Below, piece after piece: positions 1 to 6,726 of a stretch of DNA of 11,868 nt. Under the pieces are notes generated by a model that searched no databases, was not told the DNA's origin, and saw only the letters and a program-made list of their open reading frames with translations. Within the stretch, counting starts at the first letter, position 1. Every line of letters starts with the position of its first letter. Origin of the DNA: Clostridia bacterium. GTDB taxonomy: Bacteria; Bacillota; Clostridia; UBA1381. Location of the stretch: contig CAAGKL010000260.1 of NCBI GenBank assembly GCA_900770405.1, forward strand, positions 1 to 11,868, in the 5' to 3' direction. A program made the translations under genes and the position numbers.

Positions 1-12
1 CTCTTCCGATCT
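1..12. other. Illumina adapter remnant at contig end
   Basis: The first twelve bases, CTCTTCCGATCT, are identical to the 3' end of the standard Illumina TruSeq adapters. Genomic sequence appears to begin at base 13. They happen to be in frame with the first gene but would add four residues (LFRS) that do not belong to it. This is a direct sequence match; calling it an artefact is an inference from its exact length, identity and position at the very edge. Confidence 0.93.
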
Positions 13-471
13 AACCCGGCAGAGCTTCTGGCATCGGAGGCAATGAAAAATATGCTTGATGGGCTGAAGAATAAATATGATTATATCTTCTTTGATACAC
101 CGCCCGTGACGGTCGTTACTGATGCGTCGGCACTTTCGCCGTTTGTTGACGGAATTATGTTAGTTGTCCGTCAGAATTACACCGACCACGAGAGCCTTAC
201 GAGTGCGCTTAACCTGCTGAACATAGCAAACACCAAAATTCTGGGCTTCTTTATGAACGATGTAAACGCCAAGCGCGCAGGCTACGGCTACGGCCGCTAC
301 CGTTACCGTTACGGCAACAAATACGGTTACAAGTATGGGTATAAATACGGCTACAGCTATGGTTATCATTACAGCTACAGTGATAAGCACGGCTATGGCG
401 ATAAGCCCGGCGAGGACGATGACGATGCGGACATCGCGCAGGACAGCAAAAAATCCATAAAGAAAAAATAA
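13..471 (+). CDS. CpsD/CapB-type bacterial tyrosine kinase, C-terminal part (5' truncated)
   Basis: This is the C-terminal part of a BY-kinase, the cytoplasmic P-loop ATPase that autophosphorylates on tyrosine and works with a Wzz-like membrane activator to control capsule or exopolysaccharide export. The visible part opens with NPAELLASE, the family's conserved (P)NP(S/A)ELL segment, followed by a Walker B-type strand DYIFFDTPPV (bases about 79-108). A second hydrophobic strand, GIMLVVRQ, and ILGFFMNDV close the fold. Walker A and A' lie off the left edge. From base 283 to 396 the protein becomes a tail with 16 tyrosines alternating with Gly and Lys, then an acidic run (GEDDDDAD) and a lysine-rich end. 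C-terminal tyrosine clusters are the autophosphorylation sites in this family. The gene ends at a TAA and is followed by a hairpin terminator, so it closes its transcription unit. The first Met visible at 43 is internal, since conserved sequence precedes it. Confidence 0.88.
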   Translation, partial: NPAELLASEAMKNMLDGLKNKYDYIFFDTPPVTVVTDASALSPFVDGIMLVVRQNYTDHESLTSALNLLNIANTKILGFFMNDVNAKRAGYGYGRYRYRYGNKYGYKYGYKYGYSYGYHYSYSDKHGYGDKPGEDDDDADIAQDSKKSIKKK

Positions 472-478
472 AGCAATA

Positions 479-512
479 AAAAATGAGTTCGGCAAATTCC
501 GAACTCATTTTT
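479..512. terminator. Bidirectional intrinsic terminator
   Basis: AAAAATGAGTTCGG (479-492) pairs with CCGAACTCATTTTT (499-512) around a 6-base loop. The stem is flanked by A-runs on one side and T-runs on the other, so it can serve both the tyrosine kinase gene (ending 471) and the convergent membrane protein gene (ending 519). Confidence 0.9.
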
Positions 513-518
513 GCTTAT

Positions 519-1088
519 TCAGTCATTTTTTCTTTTTTCGTAAATAAACGGCATCAGCTTATCCGACAGTGTGAAACCGCGCATACCGGCGATGTAGCCC
601 AGAAATGACGCCGCAAGCGGGAGCAGGTATATCATAATGTGCCCGTACCAGGTCATATTTCCGTCCGAAAGCTTGATAAAGCCGGTGTAAATAAAGGTGT
701 CGAAAACGAACAGCACATTGTATAAAATCGCGGTATACGAAGCGAGCGCGCCGTCAATCGACAAAAATTCCCACGCAAATTTGCACAAAAGCCACAAGAT
801 AAGGTTTACCGCAAGTATCCCGACCGACAGCACAGCGCCTTTAAAGAAGTACTGTTTGGTGGTCGTATATGGCTTGCGGTCGCGTTCCGCAGCGTTCCAC
901 GCGGTGGAATACACCGCCGAGAAGTAGATCAGCATACAAACAGCCGAGAAAACCTTCGACCAGACCGGCTTGTCGAGCACCCACCACATAATCCCCATTC
1001 CGAGCAGGGTCGAGATGATGACAGCATACAGATGCGTCAGCACAAGCCCCCAAACCTGCTTAAACATTCCCTCTTGAAATATCTTCAT
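519..1088 (-). CDS. Small multi-pass membrane protein of unknown function
   Basis: This is a 189-residue integral membrane protein I cannot assign to a family. Five hydrophobic segments are visible at about residues 12-37, 43-63, 83-105, 118-138 and 150-168. A charged loop (AAERDRKPYTTTKQ, about 66-79) lies between the second and third, and the C-terminus is basic (EKRKND). I chose the ATG at 1088 because AAAGGA stands a short distance upstream. An in-frame ATG at 1109 would add seven residues but has no ribosome binding site and would lie only a few bases into the transcript predicted from the promoter at 1123-1151. The gene is monocistronic, convergent with the tyrosine kinase and divergent from the ATPase. 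No catalytic motif is seen. Its existence as a gene is well supported by the promoter, ribosome binding site, terminator and membrane pattern; its role is unknown. Confidence 0.82.
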   Translation of the reverse strand: MKIFQEGMFKQVWGLVLTHLYAVIISTLLGMGIMWWVLDKPVWSKVFSAVCMLIYFSAVYSTAWNAAERDRKPYTTTKQYFFKGAVLSVGILAVNLILWLLCKFAWEFLSIDGALASYTAILYNVLFVFDTFIYTGFIKLSDGNMTWYGHIMIYLLPLAASFLGYIAGMRGFTLSDKLMPFIYEKRKND

Positions 1089-1122
1089 ACAATTTATCCT
1101 TTCACGCATTAAGTTACATCAT

Positions 1123-1151
1123 ATTATAGCACACGGCGCGGTGATTTTCAA
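1123..1151 (-). promoter_or_regulatory. Sigma-A promoter of the membrane protein gene
   Basis: On the minus strand, TTGAAA (1151-1146) is followed by a 17-base spacer and a perfect TATAAT (1128-1123), preceded by TG one base upstream (extended -10). The predicted start is near 1116, about 28 bases before the chosen ATG. Confidence 0.85.
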
Positions 1152-1176
1152 TAGCAGCCGAGAAAAATTAACATTT

Positions 1177-1207
1177 TATACGAAAATTGCGCCGCAGTTT
1201 TCGCATA
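1177..1207. repeat. Near-perfect dyad between divergent genes, possible operator
   Basis: CGAAAATTGC (1181-1190) and GCAGTTTTCG (1194-1203) are inverted copies with one mismatch (a G-T wobble if transcribed) around a 3-base GCC centre. TAT and ATA extend the symmetry outward after one mismatched base. There is no T-run, so it is not a terminator. It lies between the minus-strand promoter (-35 at 1146-1151) and the suggested ATPase promoter. An operator is an inference. Confidence 0.5.
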
Positions 1208-1210
1208 TCG

Positions 1211-1238
1211 CAGACAAATCCGAAATATCATATATAAA
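1211..1238 (+). promoter_or_regulatory. Possible promoter of the P-type ATPase gene
   Basis: CAGACA (1211-1216, four of six matches to TTGACA), a 16-base spacer and TATAAA (1233-1238) are placed about 25 bases before the start codon. TATATA at 1231 is an alternative -10. The match is weak; a promoter must lie in this gap because the upstream gene is divergent. Confidence 0.35.
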
Positions 1239-1263
1239 CAGGACTTGAAAGGGTGGGGAGCGT

Positions 1264-3813
1264 ATGGATTTTGTATCGGCGCGGCGTGAGGAACTTGAGC
1301 GGGAGCTCGGTGTCGATTTTTCGCGCGGGCTGTCGCGGCACGCGGTGCGCGAAAGGCAGAGAAAGGGCGAAAATGTAATCCGCGCGCGGAAAAAGAAGGG
1401 TATTTTGGCGCTGCTTCTGGCGCAGATGTCGGATTTTATGACGCTTGTGCTCCTTGCGGCGAGTGCGGCGTCCTATTTTTCGACGCATATGCGCGGGGAA
1501 ACCGATATTTTTGAGCCGGTGCTGATTTTGGCGATTGTGGCGCTGAACGCCTGTCTCGGCGTTTTTCAGCAAAAGCGCGCCGAGCGTGCGATTGACGCGC
1601 TTAAGAAGCTCGCTGCCCCGCACGCGACGGTTTTGCGCGATGGCGTATGGCAGAGCGTCGATGCATCGGAGCTCGTGTGCGGCGATGTGGTGAAGCTCGC
1701 CGCGGGCGACCGCGTTGCGGCGGATATGCGGATTATCGAGGCGGTCGGGCTTGAGGCGGACGAGTCGGCGCTCACCGGCGAGTCTGCGCCGGCAGAGAAA
1801 TCGGCGGCGGCGCTCGAGAAAAATCTCCCGCTTGCCGAGCGGAAAAATATGCTGTTCTGTTCGACCTCGGTCACCTCCGGCAGGGCTGTGGCGGTCGTGT
1901 GCGCAATAGGAATGGACACCGAAATGGGGAAAATCGCCGGATTTATAATGAACGAGGAGGACGAACAGACGCCGCTGACCGCAAAGCTGTCCGTGCTCGG
2001 AAAAACGCTCGGGCTGTGCGCACTGGGGATATGCGCGGTAATTTTTCTTGTCGGAATTACGAAAAAGCTCGCGCCGCTCGATATGTTCATAACCGCGGTC
2101 AGCCTTGCCGTTGCGGCAATTCCCGAAGGGCTGCCGGCGACCGTCACGGTTATGCTGGCAATCGGAATTGAGCGTATGGCGAAGAAAAACGCCATCGTGA
2201 AAAAGCTCGCCGCTGTCGAAACGCTCGGCACGGCGGACGTGATTTGCACCGACAAAACCGGTACACTGACCGAAAACAAAATGAAGGTGACCGAGGTGGT
2301 GTGCGAGAATGAGGAGATTTTTTCGCGCGTTCTTCGCCTTGCGTCAAAAAATTGTGCCGACCCAACCGAGCGCGCGGTTATAAGCCGGTTCGGCACGCCC
2401 GAGGACGGATATATCCAGCTCGGCGAAAATCCGTTCGACTCGGTGCGCAAGATGATGAGTGCGCTGTACGAGGGGGACGGCGGGCGGTTTTGCGTCGCGA
2501 AGGGCGCGGCGGAGGTTATTCTGAAAAAATGCGATATACAGCTGACGCGCGGCGGGGAGAAGCCGCTCGACGCGGCGCAGCGCAGCCGACTTTTGCGGAC
2601 GGCGTCGGAGCTTGCCGGCAAGGGCTTGCGAGTAATCGGCGCGGCGTACAAAAAAAGTGAGGAGCTGTGCGAGGAGGGGCTCGTGTTCTGCGGGTTTGCG
2701 GGGATTTGCGACCCGCCCAGGCGCGAGGCGGCGCAGGCGGTGGCGGAATGTCACGCGGCGGGCATACGCGTCGTGATGATTACCGGCGACCATATGCTGA
2801 CGGCGCAGAATATCGCACGCTCGGTCGGGATTTACAAGGACGGCGACAGGACGCTTTCGGGCAGGGAGCTCGATGAGCTCGGCAACACCGAGCTTGACAA
2901 AATTATCGACAGCGTAAGCGTATTTGCGCGCACCGCGCCCGAGCAGAAACTGCGGATTATCAAGGCATACAAGCGCTGCGGGCATATCGCGGCGATGACC
3001 GGCGACGGCATAAACGACGCGCCGGCGCTCAAGGCGGCGGACATCGGCTGCAGTATGGGCAAAAACGGCACCGACGTCGCGAAGGAGGCGTCGGATATGG
3101 TGCTGGCGGACGACAATTTCGCGACGATTGTCGCAGCGGTGCGTGAGGGACGGCGGATTTTCGCGAACATAAGAAAATCGGTTATGTTCCTGCTCTCGTC
3201 AAACATAGGCGAACTTTTGTGCGTATTTCTGGGGCTGCTGTTCGGCGGCCGGACGCCGCTGCTTGCGACGCAGCTTTTGTGGGTGAACCTTGTGACCGAT
3301 TCGCTGCCGGCGGTTGCGCTTGGGCTTGACCCGGAAAATAAGGACATTATGCACCGCCCGCCGGAGCACGGAGACAGGATTTTTGCGCGCTCGGGCTGGG
3401 CGTGTGTGCTGACCGAGGGCGCGATGATAGGCGCACTGGCACTTCTGGCATTCACGGCGGGGCTGTATATGGGCGGCACGTACACGGCGGCACGCACGAT
3501 GGCGTTCGTTGTGCTGGCGCTGTCGCAACTGGTGCACGCGTTTAATATGCGCGACAGCAAGCCCGTGGTGGGAAGCGCACTTTTTGCCAACCGTCCGCTG
3601 ATATTTTCACTTGTGCTGGGTGTGATTTTGACGAACCTTTTGATTTTCATACCGCAGACGGCGGAGCTTTTTGGCGTGTGCCGACTATCGGCGGGGGAGA
3701 ACGGAGTATGCACTGCGCTGTGCGCGGCACCTCTATTTATAGTGGAAACTGCGAAGCGATGTGAGCGGTATTTCACAGAAAAACGCAATCGGAGTAATAA
3801 CTTTTTGCCGTAA
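1264..3813 (+). CDS. P2A-type cation-transporting ATPase (Ca2+-ATPase-like)
   Basis: This is an 849-residue membrane pump that uses ATP to expel a cation, most likely Ca2+, through an aspartyl-phosphate intermediate. Hydrophobic helices M1 (about 47-70) and M2 (83-101) are followed by the actuator domain with TGES (171-174). M3 (248-266) and M4 come next, M4 carrying PEGLPA (287-292). The phosphorylation motif DKTGTLT has Asp330. Then come the nucleotide-binding domain with KGAAE (413-417), TGD (507-509), and the hinge TGDGIND (579-585). Six C-terminal helices carry SSNIGE (N647, E650) and NLVTD (N675, T678, D679). Compared with SERCA, Glu288, Asn647, Glu650, Asn675, Thr678 and Asp679 fit the known Ca2+ ligands, while the helix M8 Glu is replaced by Gln755. 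Length is normal for bacterial Ca2+ pumps and there is no heavy-metal-binding N-terminus. AAAGGG at 1248-1253 and GGGGAG at 1255-1260 precede the ATG. The gene seems monocistronic with no clear terminator. Mn2+ transport is an alternative. Confidence 0.92.
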   Translation: MDFVSARREELERELGVDFSRGLSRHAVRERQRKGENVIRARKKKGILALLLAQMSDFMTLVLLAASAASYFSTHMRGETDIFEPVLILAIVALNACLGVFQQKRAERAIDALKKLAAPHATVLRDGVWQSVDASELVCGDVVKLAAGDRVAADMRIIEAVGLEADESALTGESAPAEKSAAALEKNLPLAERKNMLFCSTSVTSGRAVAVVCAIGMDTEMGKIAGFIMNEEDEQTPLTAKLSVLGKTLGLCALGICAVIFLVGITKKLAPLDMFITAVSLAVAAIPEGLPATVTVMLAIGIERMAKKNAIVKKLAAVETLGTADVICTDKTGTLTENKMKVTEVVCENEEIFSRVLRLASKNCADPTERAVISRFGTPEDGYIQLGENPFDSVRKMMSALYEGDGGRFCVAKGAAEVILKKCDIQLTRGGEKPLDAAQRSRLLRTASELAGKGLRVIGAAYKKSEELCEEGLVFCGFAGICDPPRREAAQAVAECHAAGIRVVMITGDHMLTAQNIARSVGIYKDGDRTLSGRELDELGNTELDKIIDSVSVFARTAPEQKLRIIKAYKRCGHIAAMTGDGINDAPALKAADIGCSMGKNGTDVAKEASDMVLADDNFATIVAAVREGRRIFANIRKSVMFLLSSNIGELLCVFLGLLFGGRTPLLATQLLWVNLVTDSLPAVALGLDPENKDIMHRPPEHGDRIFARSGWACVLTEGAMIGALALLAFTAGLYMGGTYTAARTMAFVVLALSQLVHAFNMRDSKPVVGSALFANRPLIFSLVLGVILTNLLIFIPQTAELFGVCRLSAGENGVCTALCAAPLFIVETAKRCERYFTEKRNRSNNFLP

Positions 3814-3831
3814 TTGTTAAATTTTATACAA
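3814..3831. promoter_or_regulatory. Rex-like redox operator candidate
   Basis: TTGTTAA (3814-3820), four bases, then TATACAA (3825-3831) resembles the Rex site TTGTTAA-N4-TTAACAA, with all seven bases of the left half and five of seven of the right. It starts one base after the ATPase stop codon and ends 15 bases before the ppdK -35. Rex senses NADH/NAD+ and represses fermentation genes in clostridia. The match could be chance in an AT-rich gap. Confidence 0.35.
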
Positions 3832-3866
3832 ATTTCGCAAAATCAGTAGACATTTTGAAAATTTGT
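3828..3866. repeat. 39-base dyad overlapping the ppdK promoter
   Basis: ACAAATTT (3828-3835) and CAAAAT (3838-3843) are mirrored by ATTTTG (3852-3857) and AAATTTGT (3859-3866), around an 8-base centre CAGTAGAC. This gives 14 paired bases interrupted by a small 2/1 bulge. The right arm and centre cover the -35 and spacer of the ppdK promoter. No T-run follows, so it is a poor terminator for the ATPase gene; an operator is the better guess. Confidence 0.5.
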
Positions 3867-3874
3867 GGTATAAT
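3847..3874 (+). promoter_or_regulatory. Extended -10 promoter of ppdK
   Basis: TAGACA (3847-3852, five of six matches), a 16-base spacer and a perfect TATAAT (3869-3874), with TG at 3866-3867 forming an extended -10. The start is expected near 3881, giving a leader of about 60 bases. Confidence 0.85.
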
Positions 3875-3896
3875 ATATCTGTTAAGGTACTAAAGG

Positions 3897-3913
3897 GGAA
3901 GCGTAAGGCTTCC
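3897..3913 (+). other. Short leader hairpin before ppdK
   Basis: GGAAGC (3897-3902) pairs with GCTTCC (3908-3913) around a 5-base loop in the 5' leader. It is followed by an unstructured A-rich stretch and the ribosome binding site AGGAGGAG (3927-3934), eight bases before the ATG. It may protect the mRNA 5' end or be incidental; it does not hide the ribosome binding site. Confidence 0.4.
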
Positions 3914-3942
3914 GAAAATTAAAATCAGGAGGAGATACCAAG

Positions 3943-6573
3943 ATGGGTAAAAAGTACGTATACCTGTTCTCAGAGGGCGATGCCAAGATGAGAGAGCTTC
4001 TCGGCGGCAAGGGTGCAAACCTTGCGGAGATGACCAAAATCGGTCTTCCCGTACCGCAGGGCTTTACCGTTACGACAGAGGCATGCACAAGATACTATGA
4101 GGATGGCAGAAAAATCAACGATGAAATCCAGGCTGAAATTATGGAGTACATCGACAAGATGGAGGGTATCACCGGTATGAAGTTCGGTGACAAGGAAAAC
4201 CCCCTGCTCGTATCCGTTCGCTCGGGTGCAAGAGCCTCTATGCCCGGTATGATGGACACAATTTTGAACCTCGGTCTTAACGAAGAGGTTGTTGAGGTTA
4301 TGGCTGAGAAGTCGAATAACCCCCGTTGGGCGTGGGACTGCTACAGAAGATTTATTCAGATGTATTCCGACGTTGTTATGGAGGTCGGCAAGAAGTACTT
4401 TGAGCAGCTCATCGACGAGATGAAGGAGGCTAAGGGTGTTACTCAGGACATCGAGCTTGACGCTGACGACCTTAAGAAGCTTGCAGGACAGTTCAAAAAG
4501 GCATACAAGGACGCTATCGGCGAGGACTTCCCGACAGATCCGAAGAAGCAGCTTATGGGCGCTGTTGAGGCTGTGTTCCGTTCGTGGGATAACCCCCGTG
4601 CGAACGTTTACCGCCGCGACAACGATATCCCCTATTCGTGGGGTACTGCCGTAAACGTACAGATGATGGCGTTCGGTAATATGGGTGACGACTGCGGTAC
4701 AGGCGTTGCGTTCACACGTGACCCCGCAACCGGCGAGCCGGGACTTATGGGTGAGTTCCTTGTAAATGCACAGGGCGAGGACGTTGTTGCCGGCGTGCGC
4801 ACTCCGATGCCGATTGCTGAGATGGCTGACAAGTTCCCCGAGGCTTTTGCACAGTTCAAAGAGGTTTGCAAAACACTCGAGGATCACTACAGAGATATGC
4901 AGGATATGGAGTTCACAATCCAGGGCGGCAAGCTCTATATGCTCCAGACAAGAAACGGTAAGAGAACAGCTAAGGCTGCGCTGAAGATTGCGTGCGACCT
5001 CGTTGACGAGGGAATGATTGACAAGAAGCAGGCTGTTGCTATGATCGACCCGAGAAACCTCGACACGCTCCTGCACCCGCAGTTCGACGCGAAGGCTCTG
5101 AAGGCTGCAACTCCTGCCGGCAAGGGCTTGGGCGCCTCGCCCGGCGCTGCTTGCGGTAAGGTTGTATTCACGGCTGAGGACGCTGAGCTTTGGGATGACA
5201 GAGGCGAAAAGGTTGTTCTGGTTCGTCTGGAGACCTCGCCGGAGGATATTACCGGTATGAAGGTTGCACAGGGTATTCTGACCGTTCGCGGTGGTATGAC
5301 CTCGCACGCAGCCGTTGTTGCGCGCGGTATGGGTACCTGCTGTGTATCGGGCTGCGGCGACATCATTATGGACGAGAAGAATAAGCAGTTCACTCTCGGC
5401 GGCAAGGTTTACAAAGAGGGTGACTATATCTCGATTGACGGCTCGACCGGTAACATCTATGACGGAATTATCCCGACGGTTGACGCTGAAATCGCAGGCG
5501 AGTTCGGCAGAATTATGGCTTGGGCAGATGAGTTCAGAAAGCTCAAGGTTCGTACAAATGCGGACACACCGGTTGACGCTAAAAAGGCGCGCGAGCTGGG
5601 CGCTGAGGGTATCGGTCTCTGCCGTACCGAGCATATGTTCTTCGAGCCGGAGAGAATTGCGGCATTCCGCGAGATGATTTGCTCGGATACCGTTGACGAG
5701 AGAGAGGCTGCTCTTGCAAAGATCCTGCCGTATCAGCAGGGCGATTTCGAGAAGCTCTACGAGGCGCTTGAGGGTAACCCTGTTACAATCAGATTCCTCG
5801 ATCCCCCTCTGCACGAGTTCGTTCCGACAGAAGAGGCTGACATCGAGGCTCTGGCAAAGGCGCAGGGCAAGAGCGTTGAGACTATTAAGAATATCATCAA
5901 CTCGCTGCACGAATTCAACCCGATGATGGGGCACCGCGGCTGCCGTCTGAGCGTAACATACCCCGAGATCGCAAAGATGCAGACAAGCGCTGTTATCCGT
6001 GCGGCTATCAACGTTAAGAAGGCTCACCCCGACTGGAACATCGTTCCCGAGATTATGATTCCGCTTATCGGCGATGTTAAGGAGCTTAAATTCGTAAAGA
6101 AGATTGTTGTTGAGACAGCTGACGCAGAGATTGCGGCTGCCGGTTCTGATCTTAAGTATGAGGTTGGTACAATGATTGAAATCCCGAGAGCTGCACTGAC
6201 AGCTGACGAGATTGCGACAGAGGCTGAGTTCTTCTGCTTCGGTACAAACGACCTGACACAGATGACTTTCGGCTTCAGCCGTGACGATGCAGGCAAGTTC
6301 CTGACTGCATACTATGACAACAAGATTTATGAGAATGACCCGTTTGCAAAGCTTGACCAGACAGGTGTCGGCAAGCTGATGGAGATGGCTGTTACTCTCG
6401 GTAAAAAGACCCGCCCGACCATGCATTGCGGCATCTGCGGCGAGCACGGCGGTGACCCTGTTTCAGTTGAGTTCTGCCACACAATCGGTCTTGATTATGT
6501 ATCCTGCTCGCCGTTCAGAGTGCCCATCGCAAGACTTGCGGCAGCTCAGGCAGCTATCAAGGATATGAAATAA
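3943..6573 (+). CDS. ppdK: Pyruvate, phosphate dikinase
   Basis: This 876-residue cytoplasmic enzyme interconverts ATP + phosphate + pyruvate and AMP + pyrophosphate + PEP. In anaerobic clostridia it can serve PPi-linked glycolysis or PEP supply. The N-terminal ATP-grasp domain starts with GGKGANLAEM (21-30) and includes SVRSGARASMPGMMDT (91-106). The swivelling phosphohistidine domain has GGMTSHAAVVARG with His455, the same number as the catalytic histidine of the Clostridium symbiosum enzyme. The TIM-barrel PEP domain keeps Arg561 (LCRTEH), Arg617 (TIRFLDPP), Glu746 (MIEIPRA), Asp770 (GTNDLTQ) and Cys832 (GICGEHGG), so all known active-site residues are present. Length is standard for the family. 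Start: ATG eight bases after AGGAGGAG. It is a single-gene unit with its own promoter and terminator. Codon choice differs from its neighbours (GCT/GCA, GTT, AGA and CGT rather than GCG, CGC and CGG), as expected for a very highly expressed gene. No gene for the PPDK regulatory kinase is seen nearby. Confidence 0.98.
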   Translation: MGKKYVYLFSEGDAKMRELLGGKGANLAEMTKIGLPVPQGFTVTTEACTRYYEDGRKINDEIQAEIMEYIDKMEGITGMKFGDKENPLLVSVRSGARASMPGMMDTILNLGLNEEVVEVMAEKSNNPRWAWDCYRRFIQMYSDVVMEVGKKYFEQLIDEMKEAKGVTQDIELDADDLKKLAGQFKKAYKDAIGEDFPTDPKKQLMGAVEAVFRSWDNPRANVYRRDNDIPYSWGTAVNVQMMAFGNMGDDCGTGVAFTRDPATGEPGLMGEFLVNAQGEDVVAGVRTPMPIAEMADKFPEAFAQFKEVCKTLEDHYRDMQDMEFTIQGGKLYMLQTRNGKRTAKAALKIACDLVDEGMIDKKQAVAMIDPRNLDTLLHPQFDAKALKAATPAGKGLGASPGAACGKVVFTAEDAELWDDRGEKVVLVRLETSPEDITGMKVAQGILTVRGGMTSHAAVVARGMGTCCVSGCGDIIMDEKNKQFTLGGKVYKEGDYISIDGSTGNIYDGIIPTVDAEIAGEFGRIMAWADEFRKLKVRTNADTPVDAKKARELGAEGIGLCRTEHMFFEPERIAAFREMICSDTVDEREAALAKILPYQQGDFEKLYEALEGNPVTIRFLDPPLHEFVPTEEADIEALAKAQGKSVETIKNIINSLHEFNPMMGHRGCRLSVTYPEIAKMQTSAVIRAAINVKKAHPDWNIVPEIMIPLIGDVKELKFVKKIVVETADAEIAAAGSDLKYEVGTMIEIPRAALTADEIATEAEFFCFGTNDLTQMTFGFSRDDAGKFLTAYYDNKIYENDPFAKLDQTGVGKLMEMAVTLGKKTRPTMHCGICGEHGGDPVSVEFCHTIGLDYVSCSPFRVPIARLAAAQAAIKDMK

Positions 6574-6610
6574 GAATTATTTTTGGGTAATTCTAATATC
6601 AATGAAAATA

Positions 6611-6648
6611 TGACCTTGAAGGATTAACCTCCTTTGAGGTCATTTTTT
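6611..6648 (+). terminator. Intrinsic terminator of ppdK
   Basis: TGACCT (6611-6616) and AAGGA (6619-6623) pair with TCCTT (6630-6634) and AGGTCA (6637-6642), with a 2-base internal mismatch and a 6-base loop. Six T residues (6643-6648) follow immediately. Confidence 0.92.
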
Positions 6649-6665
6649 ATCGCACAAATATCGGC

Positions 6666-6694
6666 TTGACATACGGCACATTTTCGGATATAAT
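6666..6694 (+). promoter_or_regulatory. Perfect consensus sigma-A promoter of the GH26-like gene
   Basis: TTGACA (6666-6671), a 17-base spacer and TATAAT (6689-6694) match the consensus at all twelve positions. The start is expected near 6701, and GGGAGG at 6715-6720 serves the ATG at 6727. Confidence 0.93.
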
Positions 6695-6726
6695 GAAGTT
6701 AATGAATATTTTTCGGGAGGATTTTG

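Noticed and set aside
283..396. CRISPR-like or microsatellite non-coding repeat
   Set aside because: The repetition is of KYGY codons inside an intact reading frame with synonymous variation; there are no spacers.
1566..2651. Long minus-strand open frames within the P-type ATPase gene (also 2344-2985 and 2832-3788)
   Set aside because: The plus strand codes for a complete ATPase across the whole stretch. The opposite frames are low-complexity Ser/Ala/Arg-rich products of GC-rich codons.
3855..3860. TTGAAA as the ppdK -35 element
   Set aside because: It is only eight bases from TATAAT; TAGACA at 3847-3852 has a 16-base spacing.
3828..3866. Intrinsic terminator of the ATPase gene
   Set aside because: The dyad is AT-rich, has an internal bulge and is followed by GGTATAAT rather than a T-run, so it fits a promoter-associated site better.
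3970..6447. 825-codon open frame on the minus strand opposite ppdK
   Set aside because: It mirrors ppdK codon for codon and owes its length to ppdK's codon bias. It has no recognisable motif, and the PPDK active-site residues on the plus strand are all intact.
6724..6726. TTG start codon for the GH26-like protein
   Set aside because: The ATG directly after it is better spaced from GGGAGG and starts a normal signal peptide.
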